64,000 nucleotides of DNA from Leptolyngbya sp. FACHB-8 (GCF_014695575.1 NZ_JACJOO010000008.1:1-64000); one strand, 5' to 3'. Positions 42,867 through 53,037 are shown, counted from the first letter of the stretch. Notes: a model not told the origin generated them from the letters alone. Made by a program: numbers and translations.

Positions 42867-44954
42867 TTAGCCAAAGTAGTTACTGGTCGCCAGTACACCT
42901 GCCCCTGAATCGGTACCTGCCATGCGGATACCCGTCATGTCGACACATAAATCATCATTGGCCGAGAAAGCAGGATTACCGTTATTAACCGCTAGATAGG
43001 TATGGTTATTCCAACTAAAAAAGACGGCTTCACGAGCGAGTAGCTGTTGATTACCCAGCTGGCTTTGATTTTTATCGGTATAGGCGGCCTGCCTTGCTTC
43101 AGCCAAAGTACCGCCACTAACCCTGCCAGCATTAGATAACGATCGGGGGCGATCGCCGATCCAATCATCATTCACATCGAGAAGAATGCGATCGCCTGCT
43201 ACTGCATTAAAGTCCGTAATCCAATCCACTGTAGTGCCACGGGACTGCCGAAGCGCTACCGCTTCGCTACTCCCCCCGTAGAGGAAGACGTCAGCTCCCA
43301 ATCCCCCTGTAAGGCGATCGCGAGCTGCGCCACCCATCAATACGTCACTCCCTTCAGCCCCCAGGAGTACATCTCCAGCCGTTGTTCCAACGAGAAAATC
43401 ATTGCTTGCTCCCCCTTGAAACGTGCGCCGGGCCGTAAATTCAACAGCTCCAACATCGGCTGTGCCATCCCGTGTAATGCCACGCTGGTCACGGCTAGGA
43501 GCGTTACCAGCCGTATTCACCGCAGCACTACCAGACAAGAGGTTATAGCTTGAGCCGAGCCCACCGTTAGGGGCGAGAGGCGCTAGTTTGGGGTCAACAA
43601 TACGAACTCCAGCCGTCACTTTCACATCATTGGTAGCCAGAGGACCAGGAAACTGGATGTTATGCCCGCCATCGGTTAATGGTCGACCTGTGTGGGTATT
43701 GAGGTTCCAGGGGTTGTCAGTGGTATTGTAGGCAACGATTGAATTGGCCAGAGTTGCAGTAGTGTCATTGGGCCAGAAGGCTCCGCCGCCGAATCCGGCA
43801 TAGTTGCGGGCGATCGTCAGATTGGTCATGTTGACGGCATACCCTGGGCTGTTCGCAAAGCTCATGGCTCCTCCTAGCCCATTACCCTGGCCATCGTCGG
43901 CCCGATTATTGGCAAAGGTACTGCTGATAATGGAGACGGGCGATCGCCCTCCCACCCAAAAGCCGCCTCCCTGTGATAAGGCCGTATTGTTGGCAATGGT
44001 CGTGTTGCGAATGGTTAGTTGCCCGTTGCCATGCCGCAATCCTCCACCCAGGGAATCACCGCCAGCTCCCCATGTGACTGCATTGCCAGTAATGGAACTG
44101 TTCTCAACGAGGGCTTTATCGGCCCCGTAAATCCACAGCATAATGCCGCCGCCTTGCCCTGCCCCTCGATTCCCTTCAATTCGACTATTGCGAATGATGA
44201 TCGAACGACCCGGAGCATTGGGGATATCATGGGCCGTATCGGGATCAGCTCCATCGACATAGATAGCACCGCCATATCCACTGGTTCCAGCCTTCACTCC
44301 ACCTGCTGTCGAGTCGTTGTTGCGAAACAGGCAGTTTTCAACGAGGAGCTGGGTGAGAAGGTTATTGATAGCACCACCATTGCTACCGCGATTGTTAACA
44401 AAGCTGCTTCCGCGGACAGTTAGGACACCACCGCTGCTGGTGGCGATCGCTCCACCACCCCGCTCCTCAACGGCAACACTGCCATTATTTCCGTCAAACT
44501 TGCTGTTTAGCACGGTTAATCGTGCTCGATAGCCCGTCCAAATACCACCACCGTAGCTAGCCGTATTGCGATTAACCTGGCAACGGTTGAGGGTCAGCGT
44601 ACTATCCATCCCTGTACGGATGCCTGCCCCTGCCCCAGTTTCGTCATCACTTCCCGTTAAACGGCCATTCGCGATAATCAAATTTCTCAGCGTGACATTG
44701 GTATTATCGCCCGTTTTTAAGACCCGACTGGTTTGGTTTCCGCTAATGGTTAACCCGGGCGCATTTGCACCATCAATGATCACATTTTTATTAACAACCA
44801 GTTGCCCACTCGTTAGAGTAATGGTGCTGCCACGTAGGTTGGTTGCAAAGCGGATGGTTTGCCCTGCTTGAGCTGAGGCGATCGCTGCCCGCAGCGATCC
44901 GGCTCCGCCATTGGCATTGGTTGTGACAACGATTGCAGGTAAAGAAGTTGCCAT
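42867..44954 (-). CDS. secreted beta-helix protein with RTX-type C terminus
   Basis: About 695 residues. Residues about 10-480 are repeats of a right-handed parallel beta-helix (right-handed coil rungs such as GGGIMLWIYGADKALVENSS and NNRADDGQGNGLGGAMSFAN), opening with AGSLRAAIASAQAGQTIRFA as in proteins of the choice-of-anchor-Q/pectate-lyase-like group. Residues about 525-590 carry RTX nonapeptides (GTTAGDVLLGAEGSDVLMGG) that bind calcium, followed by a domain common at the C terminus of cyanobacterial type I secreted proteins. No N-terminal signal peptide, which fits type I export. It is probably an extracellular or surface protein; enzyme activity is not evident. ATG at 44954 is preferred to 44969. 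Confidence 0.82.
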   Translation of the reverse strand: MATSLPAIVVTTNANGGAGSLRAAIASAQAGQTIRFATNLRGSTITLTSGQLVVNKNVIIDGANAPGLTISGNQTSRVLKTGDNTNVTLRNLIIANGRLTGSDDETGAGAGIRTGMDSTLTLNRCQVNRNTASYGGGIWTGYRARLTVLNSKFDGNNGSVAVEERGGGAIATSSGGVLTVRGSSFVNNRGSNGGAINNLLTQLLVENCLFRNNDSTAGGVKAGTSGYGGAIYVDGADPDTAHDIPNAPGRSIIIRNSRIEGNRGAGQGGGIMLWIYGADKALVENSSITGNAVTWGAGGDSLGGGLRHGNGQLTIRNTTIANNTALSQGGGFWVGGRSPVSIISSTFANNRADDGQGNGLGGAMSFANSPGYAVNMTNLTIARNYAGFGGGAFWPNDTTATLANSIVAYNTTDNPWNLNTHTGRPLTDGGHNIQFPGPLATNDVKVTAGVRIVDPKLAPLAPNGGLGSSYNLLSGSAAVNTAGNAPSRDQRGITRDGTADVGAVEFTARRTFQGGASNDFLVGTTAGDVLLGAEGSDVLMGGAARDRLTGGLGADVFLYGGSSEAVALRQSRGTTVDWITDFNAVAGDRILLDVNDDWIGDRPRSLSNAGRVSGGTLAEARQAAYTDKNQSQLGNQQLLAREAVFFSWNNHTYLAVNNGNPAFSANDDLCVDMTGIRMAGTDSGAGVLATSNYFG

Positions 44955-45038
44955 AAAATCTCCAAACACAAACTTTTAGATAAACGAAAACGTCAAACAG
45001 CACGCTCAACGGAATTGGGGCGGCATCGAGCGTGAAAC

Positions 45039-45120
45039 TAGGGCTCGTTTTAAAGGTTATTTTTCCGTACGCTTTGCGCCTGAAAAATAACCCCTTCAGC
45101 AAGCTTTAAAACATGCCCTA
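45039..45120. repeat. imperfect palindrome upstream of the beta-helix gene
   Basis: TAGGGC...GTTTTAAAG pairs with CTTTAAAAC...GCCCTA; the inner GGTTATTTTT pairs with AAAAATAACC around CGC-TTT-GCG. About ten extra bases on the right side are a bulge. It lies in the divergent gap 44955-45488, which otherwise holds only AT-rich sequence and the next palindrome. Confidence 0.6.
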
Positions 45121-45291
45121 ATTCGGTTTAGATTTTGCAATCTGGAGAACAGGTAACAGAAAGAGCTTGCCCATTTTTAATGGTGATCAATCAATCCTTC
45201 AAAAAATAATGCTTATTACTCTTTGTAGGTATCTGATTAGCACGATTTATTCCAATTAGTGCTCTAACAATGCTTATTCAAAATAACAGAC

Positions 45292-45364
45292 TCACCATTT
45301 TTTCAAGCCCTTGATTTTGCATACGCGACGCATATGCAAAATCAAGAGCTTGAAAAAATGGTGA
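45292..45364. repeat. 32-bp-arm palindrome with one mismatch
   Basis: TCACCATTTTTTCAAGC (45292-45308) pairs exactly with 45348-45364, and CTTGATTTTGCATA (45310-45323) with 45333-45346, leaving one mismatched pair between and loop CGCGACGCA. It sits upstream of the PAS kinase, not after a gene end. Confidence 0.7.
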
Positions 45365-45488
45365 AGGTATTGGAAAAGTAAAGAATTTTAAAGTAAGTAC
45401 GGACCAAGGGAGACTATTTAATGACTTGGGCAATCTGAAGCAAAGTACCACAATAATTGCTCTCATTATTTTCTCAAAGGAAATAGAA

Positions 45489-48137
45489 ATGCGACCTGAA
45501 GGCTTAGAAACTGCGAACGCAGAAATGATTGCAGTAGCGCGTTTAGCAGCAATTGTTGAATCCTCCGACGATGCCATTATTGGTAAAGCATTGGATGGTA
45601 CGGTTACAAGCTGGAATGCCAGTGCCGAAAGGATTTTTGGCTATTCCGCTGAGGAAATAATTGGGCGTTCTGTTAATCTACTTGTCCCAGATCATCGATT
45701 GGATGAGGGGTCTAAAATCCTTGACCAGATCAAACAAGGACAGAGAGTCGAACATTTTGAAACGGTGCGCAGGCGAAAGGATGGAACGCTAGTTCACATC
45801 TCCCTCTCTATTTCTCCTATTAAAGACGAAACTGGACAAATTATTGGTGCATCTAAGATTGCACGAGATATTACTAAACACCAACAGGCAGAAGATGCAC
45901 TACGGCGATCCCTCAAAGATTTAGCAGATATTAAGTTTGCTCTTGATCAGTCCTCTATTGTAGCTATTACGGATACTGAAGGAACTATTACTTACGCTAA
46001 TGATAAATTCTGTGAGATTTCCAAGTATTCTAAAAGCGAATTGATTGGACAAAACCACCACATTGTTAATTCTGGGTGCCATCCCAAGTCTTTCTTTCAA
46101 CAAATGTGGGCCGCTATCTCCCTGGGCCAAGTATGGCAGGGTGAGATTCAGAACCGGGCGAAGGATGGAACGTTCTATTGGATAGATATGACAGTTGTGC
46201 CGTTTTTAGGCCAAAACGGAAAACCTTATCAGTATGCCGCCGTTTGTAGTGAAATTACAGTACGGAAACAAGTAGAATCAGAACTGCAAGAATTGAATGA
46301 AGAACTAGAAAGCAGAATTATAGAACGTACTGCTGAACTTGCTCAAATCAATCAAACCCTCCAATCAGAAATTGGAGAACGACAGCAAATCGAGGAAGCA
46401 TTGCAGCAGTCTCAACAAATGCTGCAACTGGTCATTAATACATTTCCACAACGTGTTTTTTGGAAAGACAAAAATTTCCGTTACCTTGGCTGTAACACAA
46501 TTTTCGCACGCGATGCAGGACTAGAATCACCAGAGCAAATTGTGGGTCGTGATGATTTTGAGTTGGCCTGGAAAGAGTCTGCCCCTCTTTATCGAGCCGA
46601 TGATCAATTTGTTATAGAAACAAATGTTCCTAAAGTCAACTATGAGGAATCGCAGGTTCGCGAAGATGGAACCTTTTTCTGGCTTAGAACCAACAAAATT
46701 CCTCTGCATAATGACGCCAAAGAGGTAATCGGTGTATTTGGTTCTTACGAAGACATTAGCGATCGCAAGCAAGCAGAAGCCATGTTACAGGAACAAGAAC
46801 AGTTTCTGCGTAGCATTTATGACAATGTTGAGTATGTCATCTTTGTTTTAGATGTTCTGGACAACGGTGAATTCCGTTATGTTGGCTGGAATGCGAATGC
46901 AGCTAAGGGATCTGGATTGTCGAGTGCTGAGGTTGCTGGTAAAACACCTAAGGAAGTATTTGGATCAGAGGCCGGAGAAGAAATTACTCAAGCCTTAAGC
47001 CAATGCCTACAGGTAGGAACCATGGTTACAGATGAAAAGCGCTTGATGTTCCAGGAACAGGAATTTTGGTCGATTGCTACATTAAACCCTTTACATAATA
47101 GTGAGGGGAAAATTTATCGGATCGTGGGAACTAGTTTTGATATTAGCGATCGCAAACGGGCAGAGGTTTTATTGCAGCAACAAAAAGAGCAATTAGAACA
47201 TGCTCTCAAGGAACTTCAGCAAATGCAGATGCAGCTTGTTCAGAGCGAAAAAATGTCTGGTTTAGGACAGCTTGTTGCGGGTGTTGCCCACGAAATCAAC
47301 AATCCTGTGAACTTTATCTATGGCAACCTGATACATGCCAATGAATATACACAGGATTTGTTAGGCCTATTAAGACTTTATCAACAACATCACCCAAACC
47401 CTCATCCTACTGTGCAGGCAGAAGCAGATGCTATTGATCTGGAGTTTTTAATTGATGATTTGCCAAAGCTTTTGAGTTCCATGAAAGTAGGTGCCGATCG
47501 AATTCAAAAAATCGTGGCATCTCTACGAACCTTCTCACGCATGGATGAAGCAGAAATGAAGGAGGTGAACATCCATGAAGGTATTGATAGTACCCTGATG
47601 ATCCTGCAAAATCGGATTAAAACTAAAAGCGATCGACTGGGAATTGAAGTTGTTAGAGACTATAGTAATTTGCCGCTAGTCGAGTGCTACGCTGGGCAGC
47701 TCAATCAAGTCTTTATGAACATTCTCAGTAACGCCATTGATGCTTTAGAAGAAAGCTCAAAAGATACCTCAGGGCTAAGGCAGGATCTCATAGAAAGTTC
47801 TGAGCTCGCTGAAGCAGAACAAAATTCACAAAACTCTAACACGACGAAATTAAAAGAACCTTACTACTTTCCCAGAATTCAGATTCGTACGGAGTTGGTT
47901 GATCAAAACCATGTTAGTGTTCACTTTATCGATAATGGAATAGGTATTCCTGAACACGTCAAACAACGGCTGTTTGATCCCTTTTTTACAACTAAACCCA
48001 TTGGAAAAGGTACAGGTATGGGGCTTTCGATCAGCTATCAAATTATAGCGGAGAAGCACAAAGGCTCATTACAGTGCCATTCGCTTCCCGGTCAAGGAAC
48101 AGAGTTTGTGCTCACGATCCCGACTCGCCAAAGTTAA
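45489..48137 (+). CDS. multi-PAS sensor histidine kinase
   Basis: About 882 residues, soluble. Four PAS domains: residues about 15-135 (FixL-like AIIGKALDGTVTSWNASAER), 145-260 (Aer-like DTEGTITYANDKFCEISKYS), 305-430 and 440-560. The second resembles PAS domains that bind flavin in redox sensors. The kinase core has His601 in AGVAHEINNPVNF and HATPase motifs (NILSNAIDALEE, DNGIGI, GKGTGMGLSIS), the same kinase subtype as the phytochrome-like protein at 33367. ATG at 45489 is chosen because AAAGGA lies seven bases upstream; the frame continues to TTG at 45426 without support. No receiver. A hairpin follows the gene. Confidence 0.88.
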   Translation: MRPEGLETANAEMIAVARLAAIVESSDDAIIGKALDGTVTSWNASAERIFGYSAEEIIGRSVNLLVPDHRLDEGSKILDQIKQGQRVEHFETVRRRKDGTLVHISLSISPIKDETGQIIGASKIARDITKHQQAEDALRRSLKDLADIKFALDQSSIVAITDTEGTITYANDKFCEISKYSKSELIGQNHHIVNSGCHPKSFFQQMWAAISLGQVWQGEIQNRAKDGTFYWIDMTVVPFLGQNGKPYQYAAVCSEITVRKQVESELQELNEELESRIIERTAELAQINQTLQSEIGERQQIEEALQQSQQMLQLVINTFPQRVFWKDKNFRYLGCNTIFARDAGLESPEQIVGRDDFELAWKESAPLYRADDQFVIETNVPKVNYEESQVREDGTFFWLRTNKIPLHNDAKEVIGVFGSYEDISDRKQAEAMLQEQEQFLRSIYDNVEYVIFVLDVLDNGEFRYVGWNANAAKGSGLSSAEVAGKTPKEVFGSEAGEEITQALSQCLQVGTMVTDEKRLMFQEQEFWSIATLNPLHNSEGKIYRIVGTSFDISDRKRAEVLLQQQKEQLEHALKELQQMQMQLVQSEKMSGLGQLVAGVAHEINNPVNFIYGNLIHANEYTQDLLGLLRLYQQHHPNPHPTVQAEADAIDLEFLIDDLPKLLSSMKVGADRIQKIVASLRTFSRMDEAEMKEVNIHEGIDSTLMILQNRIKTKSDRLGIEVVRDYSNLPLVECYAGQLNQVFMNILSNAIDALEESSKDTSGLRQDLIESSELAEAEQNSQNSNTTKLKEPYYFPRIQIRTELVDQNHVSVHFIDNGIGIPEHVKQRLFDPFFTTKPIGKGTGMGLSISYQIIAEKHKGSLQCHSLPGQGTEFVLTIPTRQS

Positions 48138-48153
48138 ACCTGGGGAAGAACTT

Positions 48154-48208
48154 GTTTAAAAAGGTTGGTTTTCTATGCGAAGAATCTAGAAACCCAACCT
48201 TTTTAAAC
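48154..48208 (+). terminator. terminator hairpin after the PAS kinase
   Basis: GTTTAAAAAGGTTGG (48154-48168) is complementary to 48194-48208, 16 bases beyond the stop; the right arm carries TTTTT. Confidence 0.6.
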
Positions 48209-48238
48209 TCTCCTTAAAATGCTGTGGTCATGTTTCAA

Positions 48239-48301
48239 ACGTGTGATAAGAAGGGGTGAAAGGGTTACTTCGTACTCCTTTCACCCCTTCTTATCACACG
48301 T
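48239..48301. terminator. 25-bp-arm perfect hairpin between convergent genes
   Basis: The arms 48239-48263 and 48277-48301 pair exactly (GATAAGAAGGGGTGAAAGG side) around a 13-base loop centred on TTC. It lies 13 bases from the end of the acyltransferase gene and is likely a bidirectional terminator. Confidence 0.7.
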
Positions 48302-48314
48302 CTAGTACCGAATG

Positions 48315-49565
48315 CTACCTTGTCATTTTTTGAGAAGGGCGACACAAAGTTGAGTCAATTGAATGCCAAATAGTTAGGATAAGTTGTTGGAAGGCAGGAC
48401 AGATGGCGTCTACTCCAACCGCTAATATCAAGGTTAGTCCAATCATGACAGGTAGTAGCACCAGGTAACGCACTAGATCGCCTTGCACAATTAGGTTTAA
48501 GGTGCGGTCAACCACAAAATTATGAATGAGGAAGTAGCTGTAACTGCAAGCGCCTAAGCGAATTAAACCGGGCTGTAGCCATGCAATACTGCTGATATGC
48601 CGAGTCAGCACCATGGAAAGTAATGCTAAACCTAGAGGTAATAGCAGATCCACAATAACCCAACCTACCCGATAAAACTGGCAAGTAAACCCTGCTATAT
48701 AAAGCAGGCTACCCATTATAAGAGCTCGACGTTGGCTCCAAAAAATAGGCCCACGTCCCTTTTGATAAGCTACTGCGATCGCCATTCCAGCAACAAAGGT
48801 ACAAAGTTTCGATAAAAATAGCTGAAAGGGAGCTTCATGAGCGGGTGTATCGATGACAACGTAAGTAGGATGCCCATCGAATACATAGATAGCCAGAATT
48901 CGATAGACGATCGTTAGCAGCAAGCTCAGTAATAGGAGATTACGGACACCCCAACGCTGTAGCAGATGCCAGAGGAGGGGAAAAACCAGAGTAAAACTAA
49001 TAACCAGAGGAATAAACCACCAGGGACCACTGGTGGAAAGGAGCAAGGTGCCCCGATAGTCCATCGTGAGCGGAAAGGTTAGGCCTGTGAAGCTATGCCA
49101 TGCATCAGGCTTATAACTATTTGTTAGCGTTCCAATTATCCACAATACGGGATAGGACAACCATGCGACTGTCCAGAAAGGAAAGAGTAGACGCAATAGG
49201 CGACGCTTAAGAAATTGACCTGTGGCTAATGGTTGTCGCTTTAAAGAAAGCACCAGGCTGAAGCCACTCATCAAGATAAAGATATCTAGAAACTGAAAGC
49301 CAAACCAAAATGGAATCGCAACCATTCGCATGGGTAGTGGAATACCCGTGCGATCGCCCATCTCCAATAAATTTTCTAGATTGTGAAGCAATCCAGTGGG
49401 CTGCGGTGTGAATGCATAATTTCCGAAATACAGCTGGGCATGATATAGCAAAATCATGACAGCAGAAATGATCCGAATGCCTTCTAGCCAGGCCAGTCGC
49501 TTCGGTTCTGGCTCTTTAGGAATTGATGTTTGATATAGAGAAAGCGGAGCAAGAGATTGAGGCAT
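48315..49565 (-). CDS. acyltransferase-3 family membrane protein
   Basis: A 416-residue protein with about ten predicted membrane helices. The family's first segment is WLEGIRIISAVMILLYHAQLYFG, with the conserved histidine (here in YHAQ) and arginine, and FLKRRLLRLLFPFW follows the third helix. These enzymes O-acylate (often acetylate) extracytoplasmic polysaccharides or lipids. Start ATG at 49565. It lies on the same strand as, and downstream of, the GH5 cellulase gene with a 240-base gap and palindrome between. It might acetylate an exopolysaccharide such as cellulose or the heptose glycan (inference). Confidence 0.85.
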   Translation of the reverse strand: MPQSLAPLSLYQTSIPKEPEPKRLAWLEGIRIISAVMILLYHAQLYFGNYAFTPQPTGLLHNLENLLEMGDRTGIPLPMRMVAIPFWFGFQFLDIFILMSGFSLVLSLKRQPLATGQFLKRRLLRLLFPFWTVAWLSYPVLWIIGTLTNSYKPDAWHSFTGLTFPLTMDYRGTLLLSTSGPWWFIPLVISFTLVFPLLWHLLQRWGVRNLLLLSLLLTIVYRILAIYVFDGHPTYVVIDTPAHEAPFQLFLSKLCTFVAGMAIAVAYQKGRGPIFWSQRRALIMGSLLYIAGFTCQFYRVGWVIVDLLLPLGLALLSMVLTRHISSIAWLQPGLIRLGACSYSYFLIHNFVVDRTLNLIVQGDLVRYLVLLPVMIGLTLILAVGVDAICPAFQQLILTIWHSIDSTLCRPSQKMTR

Positions 49566-49770
49566 TTGCTTCGCTCTAAATAGCTATAGAATGAAACACC
49601 TCATTAGACGGTATTCTTTAGAAGAATTCACCTATCAGTTAGAGGAATTTCAACAGCATAATCCAAAACTAAAGATAGATTTCAGTTATATCGAACTGAG
49701 TTGAATAGCCATAATAAGCAACAAACTGAAGTGCTTATTATGGCATGAACAGAATACACGTCAAAATGGT

Positions 49771-49807
49771 ATTTTCGAGTGCCGCGCGACGCACGGCACT
49801 CGAAAAT
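49771..49807. terminator. hairpin at the end of the GH5 cellulase gene
   Basis: ATTTTCGAGTGCCG (49771-49784) is complementary to 49794-49807 around CGCGACGCA, touching the last base of the cellulase stop codon. It probably ends the cellulase transcript. Confidence 0.6.
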
Positions 49808-51444
49808 TACATCAATTCAACCCGAACTTGACGCGGCTGGTAATCACTGCCAGTCTTGTTAGCACAGAAGCCCATATCTACTGAGCGATCGCGCTCAAGT
49901 GTCCGTCCCCAGTCCGGTGCCTCTACCGTGTAATCGCTACCCTGGCGATTAAAAGTACCATTCCAACTATTGTTAATCGTTGCTTGATTCATCTGAAATC
50001 GCAGGTGCCAATTATTCACGGGGGTTGTGCCGCTATTACGGACTTGAAAGGCAACACAGAAACCCGTTTCCCAATCCGATTGAATTTGCGTTATGACTTG
50101 CAAACTCATATCAGGTGAAGAACCAGGGTTAATAGTGGGACTGGGGGATGGACTCGGAGTAGGGGGAGTAGGAGAAGTGGAGGGAGTGGGTGAGGGTGAA
50201 GAGGAACCACTGTAACCAGAGACGGGGAGAAGCTGATTGAGGAGATTCTGCTTAGGAGCATCGATTGTTTGCCAGTCATCCAGCAGAATCCCGCCAGTAT
50301 CACTGCTATTGGGATTCCAACTCCAGTAAGTAAAGTGCAGATTATTTTGCTGAATATAAGTCACGAGTTGCCGTTGCCAGACGCCTTCGGGCGATCGCTC
50401 ATCCACCTGTCGTCCACCAAACTCACCAATCAAGACTGGGGCGATACCCTGCCGAGCAATGTAATTGAAACCCGTTTCCCATCGTTCTATCAGGTTTTGG
50501 GGAAAGGTGGACTCTGAGAACCAGGCCTGATTGATTACTCCTGGGCCATACTCATGGGGCGAGTAAACCAATTTGTTGTTCACAGACAACCGCACCGGGT
50601 TGTCTCGTACCCCTTCAAGATTGCCACCCCACCAGTGCGCCGATAACCGTTGCCCCGGTACATTGCGTTCCACTCCCTCTACGACAATCAGCCAGTTAGG
50701 GTTGACCTGGAGGATGGCGTTACCGGCCCGCTCAGCAGCCAGACGCCAATCTGTCGCGCGATCGCCTGTCCCCCAGCTTGCTGCTCCATGGGGTTCGTTC
50801 TTTAAGTCTGCCCCGATCACATTCGGCTGGTCGCGATAACGCTCTGCCAGCATCGTCCAGGTGTTAATCCAATCCTCCTCGGTAAACCCGTCACCATACC
50901 AGAGCTCGGGAATACGCTGATTGTTGAGGCGGTGACTATCCAGCAGAATCATTAAACCCTGGCGGCCTGCTTCCTGGATAATGGCATCCATCACCTTCAG
51001 GGGAGTTTTGCCTTCCAGTTCACGGTTACTGCCGATGCTGAAGTTGATGCTGTTGGTGCGATCGCTCCGCAATCCTTGGACAGAATAGGGTAACCGGATG
51101 ACGTTATACCCCTGCTGACGAATCTGACTCAGCATGTCTTTATAGTCGCGTGCCCAAAGGCCGTGGGGAGCTTGGGTTTCAGTTTCTATGCCAAACCAGT
51201 TCACACCCCGCAAGAGGACAGGTTGATTTTGGGCGTCAACGATGCGTTCCCCTTGAGTAGATAGGGGAGGCAATACTGAGTTGTTTTGCATCGGAACGCT
51301 ACACCAGGCGTTAAAGACAACGAGGCCAAAGGCCAGTACACCGGGTAATAGAAAACGCTCAACTAGCCGACGCCATGGGGCAAGGTTGCCATAAGGGGGA
51401 GGCCATTTCGGGTTGTGCGATCGCCGTCTCGTCAACATGCTCAT
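49807..51444 (-). CDS. secreted endoglucanase, GH5 with C-terminal CBM2
   Basis: 545 residues. An N-terminal membrane/signal segment (about residues 30-50, FLLPGVLAFGLVVFNAW) precedes a GH5 cellulase domain (about 60-400) with the acid/base Glu217 in DLKNEPHG and the nucleophile Glu341 in LIGEFGG. A proline/serine/threonine linker (about 405-440) connects to a CBM2 cellulose-binding domain (about 440-545) with three conserved tryptophan positions. It hydrolyses beta-1,4-glucans outside the cell. With the cellulose synthase operon 3 kb away it more likely trims self-made cellulose than digests plant matter (inference). Confidence 0.93.
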   Translation of the reverse strand: MSMLTRRRSHNPKWPPPYGNLAPWRRLVERFLLPGVLAFGLVVFNAWCSVPMQNNSVLPPLSTQGERIVDAQNQPVLLRGVNWFGIETETQAPHGLWARDYKDMLSQIRQQGYNVIRLPYSVQGLRSDRTNSINFSIGSNRELEGKTPLKVMDAIIQEAGRQGLMILLDSHRLNNQRIPELWYGDGFTEEDWINTWTMLAERYRDQPNVIGADLKNEPHGAASWGTGDRATDWRLAAERAGNAILQVNPNWLIVVEGVERNVPGQRLSAHWWGGNLEGVRDNPVRLSVNNKLVYSPHEYGPGVINQAWFSESTFPQNLIERWETGFNYIARQGIAPVLIGEFGGRQVDERSPEGVWQRQLVTYIQQNNLHFTYWSWNPNSSDTGGILLDDWQTIDAPKQNLLNQLLPVSGYSGSSSPSPTPSTSPTPPTPSPSPSPTINPGSSPDMSLQVITQIQSDWETGFCVAFQVRNSGTTPVNNWHLRFQMNQATINNSWNGTFNRQGSDYTVEAPDWGRTLERDRSVDMGFCANKTGSDYQPRQVRVELM

Positions 51445-52209
51445 GCTGATGCCCTCGCCAACTGCTGTAGTGGACAGGCCCTGAACAAGCCATCTCTTGA
51501 TAAAGACGTAAAAAAATAAAAAAGTTGCCGCTTACTAAGCCAATAAATCTACGTGTTATTGCTGAGGCAGCTAGCAAACTTCTCCACCTATGCCTTAACA
51601 GGCAATTTCACGTGCAAAATCTGACTTTAGACAGGTGCCGTTTAGATATAAAACTCTTCAAAAACTATTACTTCTAAATAAGCTATATCTAAAATAGTGC
51701 TTATGAATAAAACAAGAATTACTCATATAACTCGCTACATTAAAACCCACTTACGCTACTAGACACATTCGGTGAAGTATTTGTATAGCAAGCACTTCAG
51801 CTTAAGAAGCAATTGCCTTATTACATGCTTTAGACCAGCCCATCCGCCTAAAGACGGAGATTATCAAAAGGGAAACAAAATTTATTACTATTTCCAATAA
51901 AGATTATTTCTAAGTTAGAAAGATATTGAAAATCTACTTCTTCTAAAACCCTTCACTATCAAGCATTTTTTGGATTTCCAAGAGGCAAGTTAACAGGAAG
52001 TTCACATATCGGCCTGAAAGTTCACATTGCCTAAATCTAGCTCCATATATTTACCGATACACTTGCACATAACAATCTCGGTATCTTTACCAGGTTGTTC
52101 AAGGACAGCGTTGAGAAGGTCCTGGCTAACTGTATGAGTTTGGCTTGTCCAAACCTGGATGGGCAATTTCCTTTCTCGGATCCCTGCATATCTATCCACA
52201 TTTACCGCT
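51445..52209. other. gene-poor AT-rich region
   Basis: 765 bases between the GH5 gene and the coiled-coil protein gene, strongly AT-rich, with short runs such as TTATTACTATTT. Promoters of the flanking genes should lie at its edges. One minus-strand frame (52002-52271) was considered and not accepted. I see no hairpin of note here, in contrast to the other large gaps. Confidence 0.4.
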
Positions 52210-53007
52210 ATGCCTTCCTTATTCCATCGTGTTTTAGTTCCCGCGACACTTCTGTCAGGAGCCGTTTTCACGGCTCTGGCCTTACCGTTCGTTTCTGTGC
52301 CGAAAGAACCTGTACTTGTTGAGTTGAAGGGGCAACCCGTCTACCAAGGAAGTATTGAAGAGCTGGCAGTACCTTATTTGGGATTCACTACAGCCTGTAG
52401 CCTCGGCATTGGCTTGACTAGTGCGACATTACTGGGATGGCGGATGTCTGCCCGAAAATCAGTTCGCACTGAAGAACAAATTTCGGTTTTACAGCAACAT
52501 CTACGTGAAAAAGAAGCGTTGATTGAAGAACTCCGGTTCTCAGATGCGCGATTACAGTCGTCCTCGTTGGGCTATTTTCTAGAAGCTGAAGAACAACCTC
52601 TCTTGTCATCTGGCTCTGGCCTGGAGACATCTAGCTTCACGGTCGTTTACAACGGCTCTACAGGGCCGGATCACCCGGTGAAGGCTGTGTCACCTAACGT
52701 TGACACCCACTCGTCTCAGCCCATGCTACATAGTTTGTCTACTTCCGCCACATCTGGAAACACACTGAACAGCACGAGCCACAAGCAAGTGCTGGAAAAA
52801 GCACGGATGGCTATGCCAGGAGCACAGGCGTACACCGGTTACCTGCGCCAGACCCGCTCTGAGGAAGCCCATCTTCCCCAGCAGACTGCTGCTAGCAACC
52901 AAACCGTCAGTGAACTTCTGCACCAGATCAAAGTTCTGATGGCTGAAGTAGAAAAGCACAGTGTATTAGAACACAGTGCAGAAAAGCAGAACATCCGGGC
53001 TGCCTAG
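52210..53007 (+). CDS. membrane protein with coiled coil, unknown function
   Basis: About 265 residues from ATG at 52210. Two hydrophobic segments (about residues 8-27 and 54-78, LGFTTACSLGIGLTSATLLG) frame a short loop, followed by a coiled coil (EEQISVLQQHLREKEALIEELRF region, about 85-115), a serine-rich disordered part and a C-terminal helix. The layout suggests an inner-membrane anchored scaffold. It precedes the lipoprotein and cellulose operon. No family recognised; function unknown. Confidence 0.65.
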   Translation: MPSLFHRVLVPATLLSGAVFTALALPFVSVPKEPVLVELKGQPVYQGSIEELAVPYLGFTTACSLGIGLTSATLLGWRMSARKSVRTEEQISVLQQHLREKEALIEELRFSDARLQSSSLGYFLEAEEQPLLSSGSGLETSSFTVVYNGSTGPDHPVKAVSPNVDTHSSQPMLHSLSTSATSGNTLNSTSHKQVLEKARMAMPGAQAYTGYLRQTRSEEAHLPQQTAASNQTVSELLHQIKVLMAEVEKHSVLEHSAEKQNIRAA

Positions 53008-53037
53008 CTCGATGGTACAACCCGGAATGGTTACGCT

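Noticed and set aside
1013-45364. Possible CRISPR-like or telomere-like meaning of the many palindromes
   Set aside because: They are single, widely spaced and differ in arm sequence; there are no regular spacers and no cas genes.
52002-52271. 89-residue minus-strand frame ending FQADM
   Set aside because: It overlaps the start of the plus-strand membrane protein, has no ribosome site at its first ATG and no domain. It could be a small gene starting at an internal GTG, but I cannot support it.
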